From Acidobacteriota bacterium (GTDB lineage Bacteria; Acidobacteriota; Terriglobia; Acidiferrales; UBA7541): DNA of 11,022 nt. The notes under the pieces were generated by a model that made no database searches, was not told the DNA's origin, and saw only the letters and a list, made by a program, of their open reading frames with translations. This document shows positions 1 to 6,814 of the stretch, piece by piece. The stretch is taken from NCBI GenBank assembly GCA_003224515.1, contig QHZC01000170.1, positions 3,434 through 14,455 on the forward strand, read 5' to 3'. Both the position numbers and the translations under genes were made by a program. Within the stretch, counting starts at the first letter, position 1, and the number at the start of each line of letters is the position of its first letter.

Positions 1-104
1 AACTCGGCGAACAAGGCCATCAGCACGTCAAGGAGAATTTCCTCATCACCCAAAAACTAAAACGCTATTTGACGCTCTTCCTCACGCTGGCCAAGAACCC
101 GTGA
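1..104 (+). CDS. Glycosyltransferase, C-terminal end only (partial)
   Basis: The third forward frame is open from the window edge to a TGA at 102-104 and encodes about 33 residues. They read like the last helices of a group-1 (GT4/GT-B) glycosyltransferase: a G-x-x-G-x-x-x-V-x-x-N-F-L-I-T stretch followed by a leucine-rich helix and a short basic tail. This ending is common in retaining glycosyltransferases, including trehalose-synthase/phosphorylase types. The other two forward frames are either closed by a stop or give composition unlike protein. The body of the gene, with the catalytic residues, lies outside the window, so neither substrate nor product can be named. The family call rests on the tail motif alone. 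Confidence 0.55.
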   Translation, partial: LGEQGHQHVKENFLITQKLKRYLTLFLTLAKNP

Positions 105-217
105 CAAGCCGCAAAGTGCCCTGGCAACTCTCGGTTAAAGGCTCTCATCTAAGAAAAAGAGGCTTCCCCCCAGCCGAAACCAGCCACTGCTTTCTTTGTG
201 TCCAATCTATTTGTTCC

Positions 218-223
218 AGGAGA
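218..223 (+). promoter_or_regulatory. Shine-Dalgarno site deciding the start of the beta-barrel gene
   Basis: AGGAGA lies six bases upstream of the ATG at 230. This strong site, followed at once by a signal peptide, sets the start at 230 rather than at the in-frame GTG at 101. Confidence 0.75.
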
Positions 224-229
224 ACCCGT

Positions 230-802
230 ATGAAGCGCGTTGCACTTCTACTCTTTCTCACAGCATGGCTGGTGCCACTGGCATCGGCGCAGGATCATTT
301 TCAGGTTGGCGCTTACGCTGATTATTTCCGTATATCACAAACCAAAACCAACATGGCAGGACTAGGAGCCCGCGCGGGGATCAAGGCTCTTTCGCACGTC
401 CTGCTTGAAGGCGAGATGAGCTATGACTTCAAGCAGGCTTTCACGGAAACCTTCACGCAAGGCGGGAGCATCCAGGTGGTACCCAGTAACCTTAAGGTTC
501 TGCATGGACTCTTTGGTCCCAAGATCGTGGCCGGGAACGGCGCGATTCGCCCATTTCTCACCGTCAAGGGAGGATTTGTCAATTTCCGGTTGGATCCCCG
601 GCCCGCCAGCGTGGGAACGGCTATTAGCTCAATTGAGAATTTGCGCGCGAACAACGTGAGCGGAATCCTCTATCCAGGCGCAGGTTTGGAAGGACATATC
701 GGCCCGGTTGGTCTGCGCCTTGAAGCGGGTGATGAAATCTACTTCGCCGGCGGAAGGCACCATAATCCACGACTGGCCTTCGGACCATTCATCCGTTTCT
801 AG
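230..802 (+). CDS. Small outer-membrane beta-barrel protein
   Basis: The protein has 190 residues. It begins with a classic Sec signal peptide: Lys-Arg, then a hydrophobic core over residues 4-17, and an Ala-Ser-Ala cleavage site at 18-20. The mature part alternates polar and hydrophobic residues, is rich in Gly and aromatics, contains strand-like stretches (for example around 26-33, 94-100 and 106-114), and ends in Phe, the usual C-terminal signature recognised by the BAM machinery. Length and composition fit an eight-stranded OmpA/OmpW/OmpX-like barrel (outer membrane beta-barrel domain superfamily). A physiological role cannot be read from the sequence. The open frame extends upstream to a GTG at 101, but the Shine-Dalgarno site and signal peptide favour 230. 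The gene stands alone on this strand and converges with the minus-strand operon ending at 914. Confidence 0.75.
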   Translation: MKRVALLLFLTAWLVPLASAQDHFQVGAYADYFRISQTKTNMAGLGARAGIKALSHVLLEGEMSYDFKQAFTETFTQGGSIQVVPSNLKVLHGLFGPKIVAGNGAIRPFLTVKGGFVNFRLDPRPASVGTAISSIENLRANNVSGILYPGAGLEGHIGPVGLRLEAGDEIYFAGGRHHNPRLAFGPFIRF

Positions 803-876
803 GTTTCGGCCCCTGCGGAACGGCGCTGACTTGCTAAATGGCTCCATCGGGCGAACTGCCCCGTTTATTCGATTGC

Positions 877-901
877 GGGAAGGTGGCGGTGATTCCTTCC
901 C
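877..901. terminator. Weak hairpin between convergent genes
   Basis: GGGAAGG at 877-883 pairs perfectly with CCTTCCC at 895-901 across an 11-base loop. It lies between the stop of the beta-barrel gene (802) and the stop of the endonuclease III-like gene (914), where a bidirectional terminator would be expected. Neither side has a clear T-run, so it is only a candidate. Confidence 0.25.
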
Positions 902-913
902 CTGGATCCGACA

Positions 914-1639
914 TCACACTATATTGCGGTCTGCGGCCTGCAATTGAATATAGGCGCACTGTCCGGTCAGCGGGCAAATCTCGCATTTCGGCTGGGACCG
1001 CTTGCAGGTCTGCTGCCCGTGCTTTTTCAGCAGTAGGTAGGCCCTCTGCCGCGCCTCAATGGTCCCCGCTAGCCCTGCGCTCAAGATATCGCGCGCGGCG
1101 CCGTAATCGGCGGCATAGCTTTTTCCGGCCTTGCCAAACCATAGCCGTGCGGGCACCTCGACAAACGCCGACGGCACGGCGGCCACGGGCGCCAACTTTG
1201 AAAACAGCAGAATTTTCTCCGCGCTTGGCTCTCCGATCACTGGAAACTCCCGGAGGATCTTTTTTGCGGCGCGAACGCCCCGGCCTGTTTGCTGCTTTTC
1301 CTCTTGCATCCATTTCTTCAGTGCGGCTTTGAGATCCCCGCCATACTCGCCCTTCACTTTGCGGGCGATTTCCTGCAATCTCTCCGCCCGCTGCTCCGGG
1401 ACGATTCCGCCGAGCCGCAGCAATTTCGTGAGTCTTGCCTGGGGGGCCGCAAGAATCTCTCGCGGACTTAGCCCCACTTCCCGCTTCAAGGCATCAAATC
1501 CTTTCGCGCACCGTGCATCGCTGGCGGGATATCCGCAATTCAAGTAGACAATCATCTCGTAAGGATCCGTGGGACCGGCGGCCTGCTGCGGTCCGTACGT
1601 TTTCTCCAACGTTTCCAGGATCCTGTTCACGTTTGGCAC
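914..1639 (-). CDS. Endonuclease III-like HhH-GPD protein, catalytic Lys and Asp absent
   Basis: From the GTG at 1639 the protein has 241 residues, close to the usual size of endonuclease III (Nth). The family is a bifunctional DNA glycosylase/AP lyase of base excision repair. The whole fold seems present: N-terminal helices, a helix-hairpin-helix around 132-144, and a C-terminal [4Fe-4S] loop with Cys212, Cys219, Cys222 and Cys228 in exact C-x6-C-x2-C-x5-C spacing. However, a gapless alignment through the HhH puts Pro138 at the catalytic Lys (E. coli K120) and Pro156 at the catalytic Asp (D138). The Gln wedge region is also changed (Asn-Cys-Gly-Tyr). Lyase or glycosylase activity of the usual type is therefore unlikely; a structural DNA-binding role is the inference. 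The start is GTG with AGGAGA at 1646-1651. The frame opens at a TTG at 1696, but that would overlap the upstream dGTPase gene. It is the last gene of a minus-strand run. Confidence 0.8.
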   Translation of the reverse strand: MPNVNRILETLEKTYGPQQAAGPTDPYEMIVYLNCGYPASDARCAKGFDALKREVGLSPREILAAPQARLTKLLRLGGIVPEQRAERLQEIARKVKGEYGGDLKAALKKWMQEEKQQTGRGVRAAKKILREFPVIGEPSAEKILLFSKLAPVAAVPSAFVEVPARLWFGKAGKSYAADYGAARDILSAGLAGTIEARQRAYLLLKKHGQQTCKRSQPKCEICPLTGQCAYIQLQAADRNIV

Positions 1640-1645
1640 ATGACT

Positions 1646-1651
1646 TCTCCT
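1646..1651 (-). promoter_or_regulatory. Shine-Dalgarno site for the GTG start at 1639
   Basis: AGGAGA on the minus strand sits six bases from the GTG codon 1639-1637, in the 16-base gap after the dGTPase stop codon (1656-1658). It decides for the GTG start over the TTG at 1696. Confidence 0.7.
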
Positions 1652-1655
1652 ATTG

Positions 1656-2783
1656 TTAATGAGGCGTTGTCGATTTTCCGAGGCTAGAATTGCCAAAATA
1701 TTCGTGATGCTGGCGAAGAAGGAATTGGTCGGTCATGCCGGCGATGTAGTCGCAGACGATGACGTGGCGCGCTTCCTTCCGCGCGAGTTCTTCATAGGAA
1801 GCCGGCATTGACCCGCGTGTTTGCAGAAAGTAGGCGAAAAGCTCTTCGAGACACTTCACGGAGCGGTCGCGGTCCTCGGCGATGGCCGCGTGGTTGTAGA
1901 TGTGGGCGAAAAGGAAGCGCTTAAGCTCACGATTTCGGCGAGCCGCAGCGTCGCTGAACCCGGCGAGGCGTTTGGGAGCCCGGCGAAGGTCATCCACGGA
2001 CGAGGCACCGGAGGCCAGAACGCGGTGCTCGGTAGTCTCAATGAGGTCGGTAGCCAATGCATCCAGAACGCGTTTGAGGGCTTCGTTGAATTTGAGTTTT
2101 TCACGCGCGGCGGGATGCACAGCATGGACTTGCGCGTAGAGTTCGCCAAAAAACGAAACTTCTTTTCGCAACACGGCAAGATCGAGAAGCTCGGCTTCGA
2201 GGGCATCGTCAATATCCGCGGTGTTGTAAGCAATTTCGTCGACGCAGTCGATGAGCTGCGCTTCGAGGAGCGGGCGCAGATCGAGAAGGTATTCGGCAAG
2301 CTGCGGAAATTCCGCGGCGGAATAATCGCGGGAATGCTTGATGATGCCTTCGCGAACCTCAAAGGAAAGATTCAACCCGGGAAAATCGAGATAGCGCTGC
2401 TCGAACTGTTCCACGATGCGGAGCGCGTGCAGATTGTGATTGAAATGGCCGCCGCGGGCGAGCATCAACTCATTCAGTTTTTTTTCGCCGGCATGGCCAA
2501 AAGGAGGATGACCGATGTCATGGACGAGAGCTAGTGCTTCCGCGAGCTCGGCGTTCAAGCCCAGGGCGGCGGCGACGGTGCGGGCGATCTGCGCGACTTC
2601 GAGGGTGTGTGTCAAGCGGTTGCGAAAATGGTCGGAATAACGCGTGGTGAATACTTGGGTCTTGGCTTCGAGGCGACGGAAAGCCCGGGAATGAATGATT
2701 CGATCGCGGTCCCGGGCGTAGCAACTGCGATAGGGATGAGCGGGTTCCGGATAGCGCCGACCGCGGGATTGTTCCGCGCGCAT
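1656..2783 (-). CDS. dgt: Deoxyguanosinetriphosphate triphosphohydrolase-like protein (HD superfamily)
   Basis: Family members hydrolyse dNTPs, classically dGTP, to the deoxynucleoside and triphosphate, and so act on nucleotide pools in the cytosol. The 375 residues from the ATG at 2783 show the expected order: a basic start with R-G-R-R-Y-P-E, the A-F-R-R-L-E-x-K-T-Q-V-F block (about 34-45), His59 in the R-L-T-H-T-L-E-V segment, the His88-Asp89 doublet within V-H-D-I-G-H-P-P-F-G-H, and Asp182 in V-D-E-I-A-Y. These are the HD metal ligands, so the enzyme looks intact. The length matches the shorter dGTPase-like type 2 group. One oddity: the frame stays open 24 codons above the ATG, those codons look like the family N-terminus (A-P-W-A-M), yet none is ATG, GTG or TTG, and the ATG has no Shine-Dalgarno site. 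It lies between the TPR gene (stop at 2871) and the endonuclease III-like gene, probably in one operon. Confidence 0.88.
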   Translation of the reverse strand: MRAEQSRGRRYPEPAHPYRSCYARDRDRIIHSRAFRRLEAKTQVFTTRYSDHFRNRLTHTLEVAQIARTVAAALGLNAELAEALALVHDIGHPPFGHAGEKKLNELMLARGGHFNHNLHALRIVEQFEQRYLDFPGLNLSFEVREGIIKHSRDYSAAEFPQLAEYLLDLRPLLEAQLIDCVDEIAYNTADIDDALEAELLDLAVLRKEVSFFGELYAQVHAVHPAAREKLKFNEALKRVLDALATDLIETTEHRVLASGASSVDDLRRAPKRLAGFSDAAARRNRELKRFLFAHIYNHAAIAEDRDRSVKCLEELFAYFLQTRGSMPASYEELARKEARHVIVCDYIAGMTDQFLLRQHHEYFGNSSLGKSTTPH

Positions 2784-2870
2784 CGCCCAGGGCGCAGGAG
2801 TGGGAACTGGTTCGATGGGCCGCTCCGATAGATTGCAGCTGATCCGCGGGAATACCTAGTGCGGAGCGGA

Positions 2871-3593
2871 TCAGGATTTCGGCGAAAGCAGATCCAAGCC
2901 GCGATCGGCTTGATCTGCGATCGCGGTGTCCGGGAATTCTTTCTTGATCTGCTGGTAGATGCTGGCGGCCTCTTTGGGACTGGAATTGCGAAGGATGCCG
3001 GCGAGTTCCAGCAGCACAAATGGACGCGAAACGAAGACGCTGGGCTTGTCCGCCAGAGCGCGAAGGGTTTTGACGGCATCATCGGGTCTGCCGGTGCGGG
3101 AGTAAATGACCGCCATCTGATACTGCGCCATGGAGGCGAGCTCTTTCTCGCTGCCGCCGCTAATCTTCTTCAATTCCTCGAGAACCTGATTGTGGCGCTC
3201 GAGGTCCTCGAGACAAAGCGCGGAGTAATAGCGCGCGAGTTTTCCGGGATTGGTGCGCGGATATTTGTCGGCAACTTTGGTGAATTTTTGCAAAGCGTCC
3301 TGGACGCGCGCGGACTCATCGGGATAGACGGGCTCATTGGGGTCGGCGGGATCAGGAGCCGAGCCGATGCGGCCCTGGTAAGCCTTCATGCCGATATCGA
3401 AGGCGGCAGAGGCTTCAACCGTCTGGCGATCGACATAAAACCGCCAGCCGCCGTAGCCGAGCGCCACCACCAAAGCAACAAACACGACGATGAGGGTGAA
3501 CTGCCCGTGAGAGATAACCGCTTCGGCGCCATGCTCGATGGTTTCCTTAATTTTGTCCTGCTTCAGTTCTTTGCGCGAAATATGATCGGACAC
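2871..3593 (-). CDS. Membrane-anchored tetratricopeptide protein (YfgM-like)
   Basis: The protein has 240 residues and starts at a GTG at 3593 with AGGAGA at 3600-3605. A short charged cytoplasmic N-terminus (about 1-29, rich in Lys and Glu) precedes a single membrane segment at about 31-50. The rest is helical with TPR-like units: Leu-Ala-x-Tyr-Tyr-Ser-Ala pairs, Ala-x-Tyr-Gln-x-Ala-x-Ile-Tyr, and Glu-Ala-Ala-x-Ile-Tyr-Gln-Gln. One N-terminal transmembrane anchor with a periplasmic TPR domain is the layout of YfgM, an ancillary subunit of the SecYEG translocon that interacts with periplasmic chaperones. Generic TPR scaffolds share this layout, so the exact partner is inferred only. It is the first gene of the minus-strand run with dgt and the endonuclease III-like gene, and diverges from the FHA gene at 3757. 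Confidence 0.72.
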   Translation of the reverse strand: MSDHISRKELKQDKIKETIEHGAEAVISHGQFTLIVVFVALVVALGYGGWRFYVDRQTVEASAAFDIGMKAYQGRIGSAPDPADPNEPVYPDESARVQDALQKFTKVADKYPRTNPGKLARYYSALCLEDLERHNQVLEELKKISGGSEKELASMAQYQMAVIYSRTGRPDDAVKTLRALADKPSVFVSRPFVLLELAGILRNSSPKEAASIYQQIKKEFPDTAIADQADRGLDLLSPKS

Positions 3594-3756
3594 AAACGCT
3601 CTCCTGATTGATCGCGAAACAATAATCGTAACACAAGACCCCCATCGCAGGCGGGTTCGGTGCAGAGGCTGCGGGCGCGGGAGCGCAGATTTACCTTTGC
3701 GCCCGAAAAATGTCTGGCGTTCTCCAAAGAGCTTCGGATGGTGCTAATTTTAAAGT

Positions 3757-4290
3757 ATGCAGACGGCGTGCATTCACTGTGGCGCGGAGCACTTGCTGAA
3801 AGAGGGGCAGTTCGGCGGCCATTCGAAAGTGCAGTTCAAATGCTCGAAATGCGGTAAGACCACGATCGTGGAGATCAAGCGCCGCGTGGATTCCACGGTG
3901 GTCATGTCACCGCTACCTTCCTTTGCTCGCGCGGACGCCAGCAGTTCAAACCTGCAATTGCCGCCGGCCGATCCTGGACTGCGGCTGCCTGAAAAAGCGA
4001 AGGTTGTACTCAGCGTTCTGTCGGGCCCATCGAAAGGCGAGAGCCACACGCTCGCAAAACCGCGGGTCGTGCTGGGCCGCAAGGGCGCGGACATTCCGCT
4101 GAATGATCCTGAAATTTCTCGGCATCACTGCCTGCTGGAAGTAAGAGAAACGTACATCAATCTTAAGGACATGGATTCGACCAACGGCACTTTCTTCGAC
4201 GAGGAGCGCGTGCGCGCGGCCATGTTGCAAGACGGCACCGAGTTTCGAATCGGCGGAAGCTTGATTCGCGTGAATTTCCAGCCGAAGTAG
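3757..4290 (+). CDS. Zinc-ribbon and FHA-domain protein
   Basis: The protein has 177 residues in two parts. At the N-terminus Cys5-x2-Cys8 and Cys29-x2-Cys32 form a small zinc ribbon of the MJ0042 type. After a linker rich in Ser, Ala and Pro (about 45-80) comes a forkhead-associated domain, about 82-175. The FHA hallmarks are all there: Gly-Arg at 107-108, Ser-Arg-His-His at 121-124 and Ser-Thr-Asn-Gly-Thr at 141-145. These residues bind phosphothreonine peptides, so the protein should read out Ser/Thr phosphorylation. No kinase or phosphatase lies in the window, so its partner is unknown. There is no signal peptide or membrane segment. No clear Shine-Dalgarno site precedes the ATG at 3757; the upstream bases are A+T rich. 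A glycosyltransferase pair follows 99 bases downstream on the same strand. Confidence 0.8.
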   Translation: MQTACIHCGAEHLLKEGQFGGHSKVQFKCSKCGKTTIVEIKRRVDSTVVMSPLPSFARADASSSNLQLPPADPGLRLPEKAKVVLSVLSGPSKGESHTLAKPRVVLGRKGADIPLNDPEISRHHCLLEVRETYINLKDMDSTNGTFFDEERVRAAMLQDGTEFRIGGSLIRVNFQPK

Positions 4291-4300
4291 CTTTACTTCG
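4283..4300 (+). terminator. Short hairpin at the end of the FHA gene
   Basis: CGAAGTA at 4283-4289 pairs with TACTTCG at 4294-4300 around a four-base loop and overlaps the stop codon. No T-run follows, so it may be only an attenuating or 3'-protective stem rather than an intrinsic terminator. Confidence 0.3.
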
Positions 4301-4389
4301 CTTCTCCGCAGGTTGGTTTCCTCCGCGCTCGATTCCGGTGATTGGCTTTGTGAGATACTAGCGCCGATTGCAAAATTGTCCGGAGTCCA

Positions 4390-5166
4390 ATGAACCGTCT
4401 CTCCGCCTGCCTGATTACGCTCAATGAGGAACACAATCTGCCGCGGGTGTTGAATTCCATTCAGGGGATCGCCGAAGAAATTGTGGTGGTGGATTGCGGA
4501 AGCGACGATCACACCTTGGACATCGCGCGGGAGTACGGCGCAAAGGTCCTCACACATCCGTGGAGCAATTTTGGAGCGCAGAAGAATAGAGCGGCGGCGG
4601 CGGCGAGCAACGACTGGATCTTGTCGCTGGATGCAGACGAGGAGTTGAGTGCCGAGTTGCGCGAAGCCTTGCTCAGGTGGAAATGGAAGGAACCAGAATT
4701 TGCGGTGTACGAAGTCGCACGGCGTACGTGGTATCTCGGCGCATGGGTGTGGCACACCCGGTGGTACCCAGATTATCAGCGGAAACTCTATCGGCGGGAC
4801 AAAGCAAAATTTGAGCCCTTGCTCCATGCCACGCCGCGATTTGAGGGGCCGGTAGGCCGCCTCGATGGTGATCTTCTGCACTACGCGTTGCCCTCGGTCG
4901 AGGAGCACATTGCAAAAGTGGAGAGCTACACGACGCGGATCGCACAAGACATGTATGCAGAAGGCCGCCGCGGCTGGCGCGCGGCGATGTGGTTGGCGGC
5001 GCCTTGGAGCTGGTTTCAGAATTACGTGCTGTACCTCGGGTTTCTCGACGGCTATCGCGGATGGCTCATCTCGCGGATGGCGGCGCGGGGGACGTGGCTG
5101 AAATTCAAGAAGCTCGGAAAGCTCGTCGAGACGGAGCGCCGAGCGCGCCGAGTGCGGGCGCCATGA
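4390..5166 (+). CDS. Family 2 glycosyltransferase, WaaE/KdtX-like
   Basis: The 258-residue protein has a GT-A fold N-terminus: A-C-L-I-T-L-N-E-E at 6-14, the nucleotide-binding V-V-V-D-C-G-S-D-D at 32-40, and the metal-binding Asp-Ala-Asp at 81-83 in the S-L-D-A-D-E-E context. The C-terminal half has the Trp/Tyr-rich segment around 114-128, and a hydrophobic patch at about 199-227 ending in F-L-D-G-Y-R-G-W. This arrangement is typical of the lipopolysaccharide-core beta-1,4-glucosyltransferase group (WaaE, also called KdtX), which adds sugar to the inner-core heptose at the cytoplasmic face of the inner membrane. GGAG at 4382-4385 precedes the ATG. The gene overlaps the next glycosyltransferase by ATGA (5163-5166), implying translational coupling and a shared glycan. 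The exact sugar and acceptor are inferred from the family only. Confidence 0.85.
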   Translation: MNRLSACLITLNEEHNLPRVLNSIQGIAEEIVVVDCGSDDHTLDIAREYGAKVLTHPWSNFGAQKNRAAAAASNDWILSLDADEELSAELREALLRWKWKEPEFAVYEVARRTWYLGAWVWHTRWYPDYQRKLYRRDKAKFEPLLHATPRFEGPVGRLDGDLLHYALPSVEEHIAKVESYTTRIAQDMYAEGRRGWRAAMWLAAPWSWFQNYVLYLGFLDGYRGWLISRMAARGTWLKFKKLGKLVETERRARRVRAP

Positions 5167-6254
5167 GGGGGCTCTATGCTGACCTGGAGCGGGAATGGCG
5201 CGGCGGGCAAAGCCAGGCGTTGCTGACGCTCGGTGGATTGCGCGAACGCGGGCATGAGGTCGAGTTGCTGGCGGCCCGGGATTCGCCGCTCGCGAATCGC
5301 GTGCTGGAAGCTGGGATCACGGTTCATCAAGTTCCCCGATTCGGCTTGCGCGGCTGGGCTGCTAGCGCGCTGCGCAGTTTGCTCCCCGCAAAGCGATTCC
5401 ACCTAGTTCATCTCAATGAGCCGCACGCGTTGACGGCGGCATGGCTGGCGAGGGCGCACACGCGGCTTCCATTGCTGCTCTCCCGCCGGATCGGATTCCC
5501 GCTTCAGAAAAACGCGGTGTCCGAGGCACGCTACCGCGCCGTGGAACGGTTCGTAGCGAACAGCAAAGATGTGGCACAACGCCTGATCGATTCAGGTATC
5601 GCGGCAGAGCGGATTTCCATCGTGAATGAAGGCGTGGAAATCTTTCCGTTGCGAACACCGGAGCAACGAAGCAGCGCGCGGAAGCACTGGGGCGTGCGAG
5701 AAAACGAATTCTTGTTTGGCTGCGCCAGCGTATTCGTCCCGGAAAAAGGACAACGGCACTTGATCGAAGCACTTCCTCTGGTGCGAGCGTTGCATCCGGA
5801 AGTGCGGCTGCTGCTCGCGGGCGACGGCGCCTGCCGCACGGAATTGGAGGCGCTTACCAAGCGTCTCGGGCAGACAGAAGCGGTGCTTTTCCCTGGATTC
5901 GTAAAGGATGTCGCAGAAGTGTACGCGGCCCTCGATGCGTTCGCATTTCCCTCGGAGTTCGAAGGTCTGGGGACCGCATTGCAAGCGGCAATGGCCGCGG
6001 GCCTGCCTTGCATTTCGACGAAGCGCGGGGCCCTCGGTGAAGTAGTGGATGGCGAACGAACTGCTCTGGTCGTGGAGCCCAATGGCAAGGAATTCGCCGT
6101 CACCATGCTGCGGCTGATCAATGATGGAGCGCTTCGAAAACAACTCGGCGAGGCGGGCCGCCGCGAGGTGGAGCAACGGTTTTCGGCAGGACGCATGGTG
6201 GAGAACACGATTCGTGTCTACGAGGATGTCCTCGAGAAAACGAGGAAGGGCTGA
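5163..6254 (+). CDS. Family 4 (group 1) glycosyltransferase
   Basis: From the ATG at 5163 the protein has 363 residues, a normal GT-B size. The N-terminal domain opens with D-L-E-R-E-W-R-G-G-Q, the glycine-containing acceptor-side loop common in this family. The C-terminal domain carries N-E-G-V at 155-158, F-V-P-E-K-G-Q at 191-197, L-A-G-D-G at 218-222 and the donor-binding region P-S-E-F-E-G-L-G at 263-270. In the E-x7-E donor motif the first Glu is present (Glu267) but the second position is Ala275, preceded by Gln274, a departure from the usual Leu-Glu. The frame is open back to 4989, but the ATGA overlap with the upstream glycosyltransferase and the conserved N-terminus fix the start. 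It most likely acts after or before its neighbour on an LPS-core or surface-glycan precursor. Confidence 0.86.
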   Translation: MRGLYADLEREWRGGQSQALLTLGGLRERGHEVELLAARDSPLANRVLEAGITVHQVPRFGLRGWAASALRSLLPAKRFHLVHLNEPHALTAAWLARAHTRLPLLLSRRIGFPLQKNAVSEARYRAVERFVANSKDVAQRLIDSGIAAERISIVNEGVEIFPLRTPEQRSSARKHWGVRENEFLFGCASVFVPEKGQRHLIEALPLVRALHPEVRLLLAGDGACRTELEALTKRLGQTEAVLFPGFVKDVAEVYAALDAFAFPSEFEGLGTALQAAMAAGLPCISTKRGALGEVVDGERTALVVEPNGKEFAVTMLRLINDGALRKQLGEAGRREVEQRFSAGRMVENTIRVYEDVLEKTRKG

Positions 6255-6266
6255 GCAGATCAAGCC

Positions 6267-6290
6267 CAGCTCTCCCGAGCTGCTTCTTTC
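6267..6290 (+). terminator. Candidate intrinsic terminator after the glycosyltransferase pair
   Basis: CAGCTC at 6267-6272 and GAGCTG at 6277-6282 form a GC-rich six-pair stem with a TCCC loop, followed by the pyrimidine tract CTTCTTTC. It starts 13 bases after the stop codon at 6254. The T-tract is interrupted, so strength is uncertain. Confidence 0.4.
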
Positions 6291-6482
6291 TGGGATACCG
6301 GCAGGTCGAATTCCACCACGGTGCGCGCCCCAGTGAGGCTTGACGGAAATAAAAAGATGAAGCACCTGGCAGACTTTGTGCTCCGCCAAGCGCTTCAGGC
6401 CTTGTTGTAATTATTGCGCCAGTTTTCTGTCTTCTCTTCTTCCAGGCGTTTCCCTCCTATCCGCTCGCCGTTTTACGTCAAG

Positions 6483-6800
6483 CTATTTCGGGGATTGAAC
6501 CACCCATCGCCCCTTTGGCTCGAGGAACTCCACGCCAATGGCAAAGCCCTCGCCTTGCAATGGTTGGCAGTAAGCAACACGGGCCGAGGAGCGAAACTCT
6601 CCAGTGCGCGAGGCAAACACCAATCGTTCGCCTTGATCCCAGCGGCGCATACTTACCACGCGCGCGCCGCGCACACTCACATTCTCAGTAAAAGTCGATT
6701 CCGAGCCAGGCGCATGGCGATGGCCTTCAATCAGAACGGGGATTTCCATCGGGATGCGTCGTTCGGTTCTGTTTAATACAAATCTCTTCCCATGAGCCAT
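6483..6800 (-). CDS. PilZ-domain protein (c-di-GMP receptor)
   Basis: From the ATG at 6800 the protein has 105 residues and is a single PilZ domain. The two c-di-GMP contacts are visible: Arg11-x3-Arg15 (R-T-E-R-R) and Asn40-x-Ser42-x2-Gly45 (N-V-S-V-R-G), followed by the strand pattern of a six-stranded barrel. PilZ proteins change the activity of partners such as motility or polysaccharide machinery when c-di-GMP binds; no partner is named by the sequence. A GTG at 6824 is an in-frame alternative that would add eight residues and overlap the upstream gene by 10 bases, without a ribosome site. For the ATG, a GAGG overlapping the cyclase stop codon is the only, rather distant, candidate. It directly follows the GGDEF gene, so synthase and receptor are probably co-transcribed. 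Confidence 0.82.
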   Translation of the reverse strand: MAHGKRFVLNRTERRIPMEIPVLIEGHRHAPGSESTFTENVSVRGARVVSMRRWDQGERLVFASRTGEFRSSARVAYCQPLQGEGFAIGVEFLEPKGRWVVQSPK

Positions 6801-6814
6801 GTTCTTGATCGTCC

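Noticed and set aside
101..229. N-terminal extension of the beta-barrel gene from a GTG at 101
   Set aside because: The extension would bury the signal peptide 43 residues inside; a strong Shine-Dalgarno site precedes the ATG at 230.
1821..2534. Plus-strand open frame (237 codons) opposite the dGTPase gene
   Set aside because: It is antisense to a gene with all HD-domain ligands in place; no start signal or recognisable domain.
4351..4359. Extended -10-like element TGAGATACT before the family 2 glycosyltransferase
   Set aside because: It is plausible as a promoter, but no matching -35 was found at proper spacing and one nine-base match is expected by chance.
4591..4606. GCG/GGC trinucleotide run as a microsatellite
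   Set aside because: It simply encodes a short Ala run inside the glycosyltransferase and is ordinary for GC-rich coding DNA.
3946..4947. Long minus-strand open frame (333 codons) opposite the FHA and glycosyltransferase genes
   Set aside because: It spans two well-supported plus-strand genes and the gap between them, has no family motif, and is Arg/Pro/Cys-rich as expected for an antisense shadow in GC-rich DNA.
5592..6389. Minus-strand open frame (265 codons) opposite the family 4 glycosyltransferase
   Set aside because: Antisense shadow of a gene with conserved motifs; Cys/His/Arg-rich with no fold signature.
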